A DNA stretch of 64,000 nt, taken from NCBI GenBank assembly GCA_030388725.1, contig CP128857.1, positions 4,030,001 through 4,094,000 of the forward strand, given 5' to 3'. The stretch comes from Prodigiosinella aquatilis. Lineage in GTDB: Bacteria > Pseudomonadota > Gammaproteobacteria > Enterobacterales > Enterobacteriaceae. Below the pieces are notes generated by a model. It made no database searches, was not told the DNA's origin, and saw only the letters and a program-made list of their open reading frames with translations. The translations under genes and the position numbers were made by a program. Below, piece after piece: positions 10,031 through 18,335 of this stretch. The first letter of the stretch is position 1. Each line of letters begins with the position of its first letter.

Positions 10031-11056
10031 GTGCAACTGATCCGATGGATACGTGAAGCCATGAACGCCGGTGTACGTCTGATCCCCGCTTGTCGGGAAG
10101 TAGGGTTAAGCCTGAGCACCTGGCGGCGCTGGAATCACCAGGCTGAAGACCGTCGTCCCACGGCAGAGCGTCCGGTACCGGCCAATAAACTGACCGCCGA
10201 AGAAGAGCATCAGATAGTCACGGTATGTAATGAGCCGGAATATGCCAGCCTGCCGCCGGCGCAGATCGTGCCACGGCTGGCGGACAAGGGCCTCTATCTG
10301 GCCAGTGAATCGACGTTTTACCGGGTACTGAGGCGGCAGGGTCAAGTGCATCATCGTGGCCGTAGCCGCGCACCGCTGAAGGTGAATAAACCGACCAGCT
10401 ATCAGGCTGTTGGGCCATGCCAAGTGTGGACGTGGGACGTCACCTGGCTGGCCTCCAGGGTTCGCGGCCGCTATTTTTATCTGTATCTGATAGAAGATAT
10501 TTTTAGCCGTAAAATCGTCGGTTACGAGGTTCACGAAGAGGAAAGCGGCGAGCGAGCGGCCGCGCTGCTGCACCGCACCGTGTTACGTGAACGGTGTTAC
10601 CGCCATCCGTTAGTGTTACATGCCGACAATGGTGCGCCGATGAAATCCCAGACGCTGAAAGCGAAACTGGAAGAACTGAGCATCACGGGTTCGCACAGCC
10701 GACCACGAGTCAGCAACGATAATCCGTATGTGGAGTCGCTGTTCAGAACGCTGAAATATGTTCCGTCGTGGCCGTCATCAGGCTTCCTGGATCTGGCTGA
10801 AGCCCGGCGTTGGGTGGAGGGCTTTAGCCGGTGGTATAACAAGGAGCATCGGCATGGCGCGATCGGTTATGTCACACCAGAACAACGGCATCAGGGAGAA
10901 GATATAAGCCTGCTGGCAAAACGAAAAGCCTTGTATGACATGGCTAAAAAAGCCCGACCGGAACGGTGGTCAGCCTCATGCCGTCAGTGGCAGCGGGTAG
11001 ATGTAGTAATGTTGAATCCAGACAAGCCAGAAACCGGGCTAAAATCTGCAGCGTAA
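10031..11056 (+). CDS. IS3-type transposase OrfB (DDE integrase domain)
   Basis: A 341-residue protein with an N-terminal HTH-like region and an rve integrase core. The three acidic residues sit in WTWDVTW, VLHADNGAPM and NPYVESLFRTLKY, the D-D-E triad. It starts with GTG 17 bp after orfA, in a different frame. Intact reading frames suggest a functional element. Confidence 0.85.
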   Translation: MQLIRWIREAMNAGVRLIPACREVGLSLSTWRRWNHQAEDRRPTAERPVPANKLTAEEEHQIVTVCNEPEYASLPPAQIVPRLADKGLYLASESTFYRVLRRQGQVHHRGRSRAPLKVNKPTSYQAVGPCQVWTWDVTWLASRVRGRYFYLYLIEDIFSRKIVGYEVHEEESGERAAALLHRTVLRERCYRHPLVLHADNGAPMKSQTLKAKLEELSITGSHSRPRVSNDNPYVESLFRTLKYVPSWPSSGFLDLAEARRWVEGFSRWYNKEHRHGAIGYVTPEQRHQGEDISLLAKRKALYDMAKKARPERWSASCRQWQRVDVVMLNPDKPETGLKSAA

Positions 11057-11084
11057 AAAACGAATAAGGGTGTCAACTTCGTTG

Positions 11085-11240
11085 ACAGCTACCGCCCGGT
11101 CTCATCAGGCGAAGTTGTTGGCAGTGAAACGCGTCACATCGAACCGGGGGCGTAATACTCCAGGTATTGATGGCGCATTATGGGTAAATCCGCAGCAAAA
11201 ATGGCAAGCGGCTCAAGCGCTGACCTGCCGGGGTCGGTAG
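11085..11240 (+). pseudogene. Fragment of a group II intron reverse transcriptase
   Basis: The plus frame from 11091 reads AKLLAVKRVTSNRGRNTPGI followed by DGALW, then a stop at 11238. This matches the start of the RT domain of group II intron-encoded proteins. About 45 residues remain, cut by the IS3-type element on the left and the IS256 remnant on the right. Confidence 0.6.
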
Positions 11241-11566
11241 CTGTCAGCGTACTTCCGCTACCCGGCTAACATACGCAAAGTGATCTACACAACCAACGCG
11301 ATAGAATCGGTGCACCGTCAGTTCAGGAAACTGACCAAAACCAAAGGCGCTTTTCCGAATGAAAACAGCCTGTTGAAACTGCTTTATCTGGGACTGATGA
11401 ATGCACAGGAGAATGGACAATGCCGATCCAGAGCTGGAATTTGACATTGTCGCAGTTAGCCATTTATTTTGAAGGGCGACTGGTTAGCCATTTATTTTGA
11501 AGGGCGACTGAATAGTGTGATAACGCTATAGAGTTTTTAACGTGACACAGAATTCTGAACGCTCTC
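11241..11566 (+). pseudogene. 3' remnant of an IS256-family element
   Basis: The segment is almost identical to the last third of the intact IS256 element at 33562-34856, including the right terminal repeat ending GAACGCTCTC. It differs by a one-base deletion (GAGAATGG against GAGAAATGG) and by a tandem duplication of a roughly 28-bp unit starting GTTAGCCATTTATTTTGAAG. Both break the transposase C-terminus. Confidence 0.85.
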
Positions 11567-11598
11567 TTCATTAAAATGTAACCATTGAATTTACTGTA

Positions 11599-12444
11599 CT
11601 ATACACGATTCATTACTGCCTTCAAAAGTTGCAGATCAACTTCATTTTGAGGGTAGTAAACATTTAATCTGCTACTGGAATCGCCACTAAAATTCCACCA
11701 CAACTGTTTATCTAATGAAATTAACCCTAGCTCAGCATGATCATATATATACGATAGTTCTTCTGGGTGCAATACGGTATTATCAGCCCATGCTTTATCG
11801 AAAACATGCGATAGCTCTCTAAAATCATCAGTTTTTTGTTTTAGCACTTTATCATCAGGTCGCGTAGCCAGAGTCTCTCTAAGAAACCCTGCCATCCTTG
11901 TTAGTTGCAGTTCCAATTTTTCATCATCTTTGATACACAATAGTCTTTGCCATGAAGGGTTCTTAATCGTTAGGTAAAGGTAATTTTTTTCGCTGGCTGG
12001 AAGTGAATCAAAACTAAAACCAACCATAAGACTAAATGCATAATTACATGTAACAATATCTAGATAATCGTTCATTAATAGAGCGGGAAATGGATTCAGA
12101 TGTAATAAGAGCTGAGATGTATGCTCGGATATAGTACAGCAAGGTTGTTTGTTAGTTCGTGCTTGAGGTGAAATTAAATTGCATATATATTCGTATTCTG
12201 ATTCCGTAAGTCGCAAAGCCCTCGAAATAGACATGAGTACTTGTGATGATATACCAGTTACTTGGCCGCGCTCAATTTTGCTATACCAAATTGTACTAAT
12301 ACCTGAAAAATATGCCACATCCTCCCTTCTCAAACCTTTAGTTCTGCTTCTGATTGGCTTCACCAAGCCAATCTCTTCAGGAGATATGCTTTCTCTTTTC
12401 GTTCTTAGGAAATCGCCCACCAACTTTAGATTACTTTCATTCAT
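11599..12444 (-). CDS. XRE-family regulator with MmyB-like ligand domain
   Basis: A 281-residue protein. Residues 8-80 form an XRE helix-turn-helix (LRREDVAYFSGIS, then YSKIERGQ). Residues 105-275 form an MmyB-like PAS-fold domain with the usual pattern LNPFPALLMNDYLDIVTCNY near 118, followed by FREL and HPE motifs. MmyB regulators usually sit next to dehydrogenases or exporters they control. Here the gene is divergent from a DHA2 exporter, so local control of that gene is likely. Low GC and rare codons contrast with the core genes and suggest transfer. Confidence 0.85.
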   Translation of the reverse strand: MNESNLKLVGDFLRTKRESISPEEIGLVKPIRSRTKGLRREDVAYFSGISTIWYSKIERGQVTGISSQVLMSISRALRLTESEYEYICNLISPQARTNKQPCCTISEHTSQLLLHLNPFPALLMNDYLDIVTCNYAFSLMVGFSFDSLPASEKNYLYLTIKNPSWQRLLCIKDDEKLELQLTRMAGFLRETLATRPDDKVLKQKTDDFRELSHVFDKAWADNTVLHPEELSYIYDHAELGLISLDKQLWWNFSGDSSSRLNVYYPQNEVDLQLLKAVMNRV

Positions 12445-12749
12445 TGATTAACCTATACAATTTATACGTGTCTAGCCTGTTACTTGCACGATATAAAACA
12501 AAGGTCAAAATGTCCATGTTCTATTAGGGAGGAACTATAGGTTTTTTTGGTGCATGGATAAAAAGAACGTGTGTGAAAAAATAATTTTTTCTTTTAAAAA
12601 TTATATAGTAAAAAGAGAATATCTCTATCAGATCAACCAGTATTGGGGAAGTCATTCAGTAAAACATCAGCTCTACCCTGCTCCAAATGCAAAGCAGTTA
12701 AGTATCGGGGTACAGACAAAATGGAGATATTGATGCTCAGCAGTACCTT

Positions 12750-12771
12750 TCATGCATGTCCGCATGCATGA
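12750..12771. promoter_or_regulatory. Perfect palindrome upstream of the DHA2 exporter
   Basis: TCATGCATG and CATGCATGA flank a 4-base centre (TCCG) in the 491-bp gap between the XRE/MmyB gene and the exporter. It could be an operator for a dimeric regulator or a hairpin in the 5' leader; the sequence does not decide. No other gene or RNA was recognised in 12445-12935. Confidence 0.35.
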
Positions 12772-12935
12772 GGTCGACCAAATCACATCGTCAAGGCGGA
12801 GGTTGATAACCTATGATACCAAAGACTGTAACATGTGTTCCCTGAACAGGGGAAAATCAGTCAGACATTATTATGCTTCTATACCTCAAACTTAACTATA
12901 GCTCATTAAAAAATCGCCAACGTGGAATTAATTCA

Positions 12936-14336
12936 ATGTTAAGTAAAACTAAAGAACTGTCGTCATTTGGTGTATTGCTCCTTGTCGCAGGACAGATACT
13001 ACCTCAAATAAATTTCTCAATAGTTAATGTTGCACTTGACGTAATTGGTAAAGCATTAAAAACAGATGCGACAGGACTTGTTTTGATAGTATCGCTATAC
13101 GGATTAAGCTTCGCAGCTCTAATTGCTACAGGAGGCCGACTAGGAGATAAGTACGGAAGAAAACGCCTTTTTATGATTGGTACGGCAGGTTTTTGTATTG
13201 CATCAGCGATTTGCGGATTTGCCACTGATATTATCTCTATGCTATCAGGACGTTTGCTCCAAGGTTTTTTTGCCGCACTTTTATTACCGCAAATACTAGC
13301 TACAATCCACACAACATTGGAAGGGGAGCGCCACCGGTACGCGGTAGGTCTTTATACGGCGATTGCAGGTCTTTCTGTCGTTATTGGCCAAGTTGTTGGA
13401 GGCTGGTTAGTTTCCACCAACTTATGGGACTTAGGATGGCGAATTGCTTTTTTTATTAACATACCTATTGGCGTGATTATATTTATAGCTTGTTATTTTG
13501 TTATCCCCGAAACCAAATCAGATGAAGAGCAACACATGGACATGGGGGGGGTTGCATTACTTATTTTATGTCTGTCATTTATAATGATACCTGTATCTTT
13601 GGGGAAACATTGGCCCGAATTATGGTGGTTATTGCTAGGCGCGCTGCCTTGCGGGATTTTATTATGGAAGGTAGAAAAGTCACATGAACTCGCAGGCCGC
13701 AAGGCAATTTTACCACCATCTCTTTTCAAAACACCAATGGTCATAAATGGTTTTGTAAGTGAAATGGCAGTTACCTTTGCCTACCCTGGATATCTATTTG
13801 TCACAGCCTTATGTTTACAAAGCAAGTTAGGTTTCACACCGCTTGAATCAGGAAATACATTTATCGCACTCGGAACAATGTTTTTTATAGGTTCATTACT
13901 CAGTAAGCCGTTGAGCCAACGGATTGGAGATGTCAAATCGTATTCTATAGGGGCAATTCTTACAGTTATAGGATTTTTAGGCACAGTCTATCTATTTCAT
14001 AAGTTTAAATTTGACTTAAGGTTTTATAATTTATGGGTAGCTACAGGCGTGGTAGGATTAGGTAATTCGATAATGTTAACCTCCGCTTACAGACTTGCAT
14101 TATCGCGGGTTGGGAAACATCATGCCAGTGAAGCAAGTAGTGCTTTAGCAACAGTACAGCAAGGCTGTTTTGCGTTGGGAACAGCATTTGCTGGCGCAAT
14201 CTATTCGTTTACATTGTCTCAAGGATACTTAAACGCAATTACAATATCAATCAGTATTTTGTCGTTATTGGTCATATTCGTAGGCGTCCCTATGTATGTC
14301 AAAAGCAATCGATATACATTAGCGACGTCTAAATAA
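12936..14336 (+). CDS. MFS exporter, DHA2-type
   Basis: A 466-residue membrane protein with about 14 hydrophobic segments. The loop 2-3 motif GGRLGDKYGRKRLFMIG is the MFS signature, and the segment LSVVIGQVVGGWLV resembles antiporter motif C. DHA2 proteins export drugs, dyes or natural products by proton antiport. The start at 12936 (MLSKTKELSS) is chosen over the longer frame from 12873, whose first 21 residues do not look conserved. It is divergent from the XRE/MmyB gene. It lies 5.8 kb upstream of the RiPP operon, separated by ISs, so a link to that system is only possible. Confidence 0.82.
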   Translation: MLSKTKELSSFGVLLLVAGQILPQINFSIVNVALDVIGKALKTDATGLVLIVSLYGLSFAALIATGGRLGDKYGRKRLFMIGTAGFCIASAICGFATDIISMLSGRLLQGFFAALLLPQILATIHTTLEGERHRYAVGLYTAIAGLSVVIGQVVGGWLVSTNLWDLGWRIAFFINIPIGVIIFIACYFVIPETKSDEEQHMDMGGVALLILCLSFIMIPVSLGKHWPELWWLLLGALPCGILLWKVEKSHELAGRKAILPPSLFKTPMVINGFVSEMAVTFAYPGYLFVTALCLQSKLGFTPLESGNTFIALGTMFFIGSLLSKPLSQRIGDVKSYSIGAILTVIGFLGTVYLFHKFKFDLRFYNLWVATGVVGLGNSIMLTSAYRLALSRVGKHHASEASSALATVQQGCFALGTAFAGAIYSFTLSQGYLNAITISISILSLLVIFVGVPMYVKSNRYTLATSK

Positions 14337-14457
14337 ATTCTTGCATTGATGCTTTACTTCTCATCATGCGAGTCAACACTGGTGGGATATCATGTCATGT
14401 AAGAGGAATACTATCATGCGAAACTATTTAATAATATTTTCCTAACCAGATAATCAT

Positions 14458-14484
14458 AGTGCCCAAATATTACTGATGGGCACT
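14458..14484 (+). terminator. Possible terminator after the DHA2 exporter
   Basis: A 7-bp perfect stem AGTGCCC / GGGCACT lies about 120 bp beyond the stop. It is AT-rich around but lacks a strong T-run. Nothing else was recognised in 14337-14644. Confidence 0.4.
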
Positions 14485-14644
14485 AATGATTATTACCGAG
14501 GCTAACGATTATTATTACCATTAAATAGCTGCGCCAAATAGTAGATCCCTTTGAGGGAACTCAGCCCTGATTGCACCGTCTGATTAATTACCAAACATCA
14601 CTAGTCACCAACCGGACTGAGCGATACCTGTAAGCACACCGCTT

Positions 14645-14840
14645 TTAGTTCCACACACTTTTTGAGATTTCCAGTTTTTCAGTCATCAGCCGGTATTCTT
14701 CCGGCGTCAGGTTATTCAGGGATTCATGAGGCCGCTCGCTGTTGTATTCCGCCAGCCAGCGCTCTGTGATTTCCCTCGCTTCATTCAAGGTTCTGAACAG
14801 ATAAAAATCCAGTATCTCTGTCCGGTACGTTCGGTTAAAA
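14645..14840 (-). pseudogene. 3' remnant of another IS3-family orfB
   Basis: The minus strand encodes about 65 C-terminal residues of an IS3-family transposase (ARE, then WLAEYNSERPHESLNNLTPE followed by EYRL), ending at a stop at 14645. It is cut at 14840 by the next insertion sequence. Only the last part of the integrase core remains. Confidence 0.8.
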
Positions 14841-16444
14841 GGGGGTGCGGACGATTTCCTGGACTCTCAGGAGATAAATAATGTTTACCGAAGCAGAACG
14901 GCTCCGCGCAATTGAACTTTACTTTAAATACGGCAGAAAACTGGCTCCTGTAGTTCGTGAACTGGGTTACCCCTCTAAAAGAAATCTACGACGCTGGATC
15001 CGTTTATGGGAAGCGAGTGACGGTGCTACAAAATCCATACTCCGTAAGCCTCGTTACTCTGATGTGCAAAAGCAGGCTGCTGTTGAACATTATCTTAACC
15101 ATGGCTGCTGCCTGGCGTTTACCAGCAGGACTCTTGGTTATCCCTGCTGTGATGTATTGGCTCGCTGGGTTAATGAACGTCATCCCGGCAGACGGCTTAT
15201 TTTCACCAGTACGATCAATCAAAATGCACCTTTTGAACCTGAGGTGAAACGTCAGGCTGTCATGGCGCTTTGTACACGGCATGTACCTGCCAGAGAAATC
15301 GCCATGAACGTTGGCATCAGTCGCACGGTATTGTACAAATGGAAAGATGAAATCATCGGCGATGAGGCTTACCAGTCCATGCGCAAACATGAAAAGCCGT
15401 CTCTTACGGAAGAGCGCGACACTCTGCGCGAAGAAGTTAACCGACTTAATCAGGAGATACGTCGACAGCAGATGGAGCTCGATATCCTGAAAAAAGCGGA
15501 GGAAATCATAAAAAAAGACCCGGGCATCAGCGTCAGCACTCTGACAAACAGGGAAAAGACGCAGATCGCTGATGTCCTGAGAGGCTCGTACCCGTTGACA
15601 GAGCTGCTGCGAGTCCTTGAACTTGCACGGAGCAGTTTTTTTTACCACCGGACAGCTCTGCGCTCGGGAGATAAATACGCGACCGTACGTATCGCAATAA
15701 CAGAGATCTTCAACGGTAACTATCGTTGTTATGGCTATCGCCGTCTGCACGCTATGCTACGGCACAAAGGCCAGCGACTCTCTGAGAAGGTTGTACGCAG
15801 ACTTATGGTGGAAGAACAGCTTGTGGTCAGTCGAAACCGTCGGCGCCGCTACAGCTCATACGGCGGAGAAATCGGCCCGGCACCTGACAATCTTCTCGCC
15901 AGAGACTTTAACGCGGAACAGCCTAATCAAAAATGGCTGACAGATATCACGGAGTTCCAGCTGCCGTCAGGCAAAGTATGGTTGTCACCTGTAATCGACT
16001 GCTTCGATGGTAAAGTTGTGAGCTGGTCGTTGGGTACACGCCCGGATGCAGAACTGGCGAATACCATGCTGGATGGTGCAATCAGCACATTAACCGCAGG
16101 CGAACGACCAATAATCCATAGCGATCGAGGCGGGTATTACCGCTGGCCAGGCTGGCTTAAGCGTGTGAATGCTGCCAGTCTTATCCGTTCGATGTCCCGT
16201 AAAGGCTGTTCACCGGATAATGCGGCTTGTGAAGGGTTCTTTGGTCGCCTGAAAACGGAAATGTACTATGGTCATGAGTGGTCAGGCGTGACACCTGAGC
16301 ACTTTATGCAGCATGTTGATGCCTATATACGATGGTATAACGAACATCGCATCAAGTTGTCGCTGGGAGCACTCAGCCCGGAAATGTACCGTCGACAACT
16401 CGGCATCGCGCAATAAAACCGTCCAAGAAAACATCCGCACCCCC
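14841..16444 (+). mobile_element. IS3-family element, copy 1 (1604 bp)
   Basis: Bounded by inverted repeats starting GGGGGTGCGGA (left) and ending TCCGCACCCCC (right). It contains one long transposase frame. A second copy of the same length lies at 30722-32325 in the same orientation. No target duplication is visible at either copy. Confidence 0.88.
14881..16416 (+). CDS. IS3-family transposase, single-frame OrfAB
   Basis: A 511-residue protein with two N-terminal HTH segments (residues 1-60 and 120-170), a leucine-rich coiled coil (EERDTLREEVNRLNQEIRRQ) and an rve core with WLTDITEFQL, IIHSDRGG and the NAACEGFFGRLKTE glutamate, the DDE triad. OrfA and OrfB are in one frame, so no programmed frameshift is needed. 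A Tyr stands where copy 2 has His after HSDRGG. An antisense frame of 248 codons is a shadow. Confidence 0.88.
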   Translation: MFTEAERLRAIELYFKYGRKLAPVVRELGYPSKRNLRRWIRLWEASDGATKSILRKPRYSDVQKQAAVEHYLNHGCCLAFTSRTLGYPCCDVLARWVNERHPGRRLIFTSTINQNAPFEPEVKRQAVMALCTRHVPAREIAMNVGISRTVLYKWKDEIIGDEAYQSMRKHEKPSLTEERDTLREEVNRLNQEIRRQQMELDILKKAEEIIKKDPGISVSTLTNREKTQIADVLRGSYPLTELLRVLELARSSFFYHRTALRSGDKYATVRIAITEIFNGNYRCYGYRRLHAMLRHKGQRLSEKVVRRLMVEEQLVVSRNRRRRYSSYGGEIGPAPDNLLARDFNAEQPNQKWLTDITEFQLPSGKVWLSPVIDCFDGKVVSWSLGTRPDAELANTMLDGAISTLTAGERPIIHSDRGGYYRWPGWLKRVNAASLIRSMSRKGCSPDNAACEGFFGRLKTEMYYGHEWSGVTPEHFMQHVDAYIRWYNEHRIKLSLGALSPEMYRRQLGIAQ

Positions 16445-16742
16445 ATTACCGTCTTATATCACTGGCGCTAACATTAACAGCATCACCACCTCCGACTCCT
16501 AATTACGTGGCTCAATACCTGGCCTGTGAGTGCCTTCGCTAACACTTCACGTCAGAAGTTACCCGCTGCCGCGCATAGCTAAAGGTCTGGGCGAGTGGCT
16601 AGTTCTTACCCAGGAGGGACTTTCACCCTCAGTTCTATCACCAGCTTGCCTGGCGTACTAAGCGTCCGGCGAACTCATATTGCTAACAGAACTCTGCTGC
16701 CACATGTTGCCCTCATTCAATAAAACGAACCTGAGGTAAAAT
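16445..16742 (-). other. Possible group II intron 5' remnant (non-coding)
   Basis: No protein is encoded. Read on the minus strand, it contains GAACTGAGGGTGAAAGTCCC and further segments like domain I of bacterial group II introns. The assignment is a recollection-level match and has no domain V. It would fit with the other group II pieces in this region. Confidence 0.3.
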
Positions 16743-17145
16743 ATGGCAAAACGGTATTCTCACAGTGAACGACAACAGCATCTCGACGCCTGGCAACACA
16801 GCGGATTGACTAAACAGCACTATTGCCAGCAACACGATTTGAACCCGGCTACTGGCTCAAACACCATCACGATGATGCGACCGTGGCCGTTCACGCCGCA
16901 TTTATTCCTGCGCGCCGGGTTATGCCAGGGAATAATGACGCCGACACCGTGACGCTCAACCTCCCCAACGGGTGTTCGGTCAGGTGTCTTCCCGCTCAGT
17001 TGCGCGCCGTGATGCAGGCCTTGTCTCTATGTTAACGCCGCAACACATCTGGCTGGCGCGGGAGCCGGTCGATATGCGCCGGGGGATTGATACCCTGACT
17101 CAATACATTACCGACCACCTGCACCAACCTTGGCAAGGGGTAATC
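16743..17145 (+). pseudogene. Degenerate IS66 element (tnpA and start of tnpB)
   Basis: The frame from 16743 begins MAKRYSHSERQQHLDAWQHS, an IS66 TnpA start. A frameshift near 16850 moves the rest of TnpA into another frame, which contains TVTLNLPNGCSVRC and ends at 17035. TnpB starts at 17029 (MLTPQHIWLAREPVDMRRGI) and breaks off near 17145 after about 38 codons. tnpC is absent. Confidence 0.8.
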
Positions 17146-17150
17146 ATCTA

Positions 17151-17456
17151 ACCCTCCATGCAATCTTAAGCTGAAATGACCCAAGAGCGAATATCTCAAG
17201 ATAGTCGGCTTCAACTAATTGAAACTGTAAATACTTAACTTATGTTAATGAATGCAAATTTAAGATAAAACAACACCTAGCGACACTTAATTAAAATTAA
17301 AAAATAAATAATATTTATCATAAACTTAACAAAGCACCAAGGAATGGATGACTTAATTTTTAATGCGAATTTGTTAAATTAATGTTGACTATAAGTTCTT
17401 AAGTCACTACACCTAATATGGCTTTGATAAAGCGTACAACTTGAAAACTACTCTAA
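17151..17456 (+). promoter_or_regulatory. AT-rich region, probable original promoter region of the RiPP operon
   Basis: This segment of about 300 bp codes for nothing and is very AT-rich. If the IS21 element and one target copy are removed, its end joins directly to the leader of the precursor gene at 20103. A TTGACT at about 17392 followed 17 bases later by a weak -10-like TACACC is one candidate promoter. The role is inferred from this reconstruction. Confidence 0.4.
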
Positions 17457-17555
17457 TGCGTATTCCGCTCTATTCGATCACGGATTGGCATCGAAGTTCG
17501 ATCAGCGATTCTCATCCATTCGATCAGCCGGGAACTTAACTTTTCCTACTGCTTT

Positions 17556-18311
17556 TTAACCTGTTTTTTCGTCGCTTTCCACTCCCGGTTTATTTTTCCT
17601 CATTGACTCACCCTGGAGTGCCAGTCTGTGCGCGTTATGCACCAGCCTGTCCAGGATCGCATCTGCCGTTGTCGGGTTCTCCATCAGACCGTGCCACTTG
17701 TCTACTGGGAACTGGCTCACCACGATGGTACTGCTTTGTCCGTAGCGGTCTTCGATTATCTCCAACAGGTCGTTACATTGCGCGTTGCTCAGTGGCTCCA
17801 GACCCAGATCGTCCAGGATGAGCACCTGCGTTTTTTGCAGCTGTTTCAGGTGCTTCAGCCAGCTGCCGTCAACGCGACCCTGCGCCAGCATCTCCAGTAG
17901 CCGTCCCGTACGCCAGTACTGCACGCTGTGTTTCTGTCGGCATGCCTGCTCACCCAGCGCATTGGCTATCCAACTTTTTCCACACCCCGTCGGACCGGTG
18001 ATCAACAGGCTTTTCTTGTGGGTGATGTAGTGACCGTTCAGCAGTTCCCGCATCTGCTCGGCCCGCAGACCCCGTGAGACCGGGTAATGCAGCCCCTCCG
18101 GGGCTGCCTGGTACTTCAGGTTGGCGCTTTTTCTCAGCCGCGCAACACGACCGTTTTCTCTGTTCAGCAACTCATCATCGGCCAGCAGGGTCAGCCGCTC
18201 CTCGAACGACAGCTCCTCGTAAGTCTGGGGCGTTTCTCGCTGGCGTATCAGCCCACCGGCCATCGCCGGGAGCTTCAGTTGGGTCAGTTTGTTTAACAGG
18301 TTATCGCTCAT
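17556..18311 (-). CDS. istB: IS21-family ATP-binding protein IstB
   Basis: A 251-residue AAA+ ATPase that assists IstA in target capture. Walker A is LITGPTGCGKSWIANALGEQ and Walker B is VLILDDLGLEPL. It resembles DnaC/DnaA-type helicase loaders. The gene lies 24 bp downstream of istA, as in other IS21 elements, and looks intact. Confidence 0.93.
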   Translation of the reverse strand: MSDNLLNKLTQLKLPAMAGGLIRQRETPQTYEELSFEERLTLLADDELLNRENGRVARLRKSANLKYQAAPEGLHYPVSRGLRAEQMRELLNGHYITHKKSLLITGPTGCGKSWIANALGEQACRQKHSVQYWRTGRLLEMLAQGRVDGSWLKHLKQLQKTQVLILDDLGLEPLSNAQCNDLLEIIEDRYGQSSTIVVSQFPVDKWHGLMENPTTADAILDRLVHNAHRLALQGESMRKNKPGVESDEKTG

Positions 18312-18335
18312 ACAGTCGGTTCCTCTGGTTGTCAG

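Larger units (their letters stand above)
9484..11078 (+). mobile_element. IS3-type insertion sequence, two ORFs
   Basis: About 1.6 kb bounded by inverted repeats beginning AGTTGACACCC (9484 and reverse complement at 11068-11078). It contains an orfA helix-turn-helix gene and an orfB DDE transposase. Exact ends may differ by a few bases. No target duplication was recognised; it lies between an IS4 remnant and a group II intron remnant. Confidence 0.75.

Noticed and set aside
15004..15750. 248-codon antisense frame in IS3 copy 1, repeated at 30885-31631 in copy 2
   Set aside because: It lies fully inside the transposase gene on the other strand. Its presence in both copies follows from their identity, and the protein looks like no known family.
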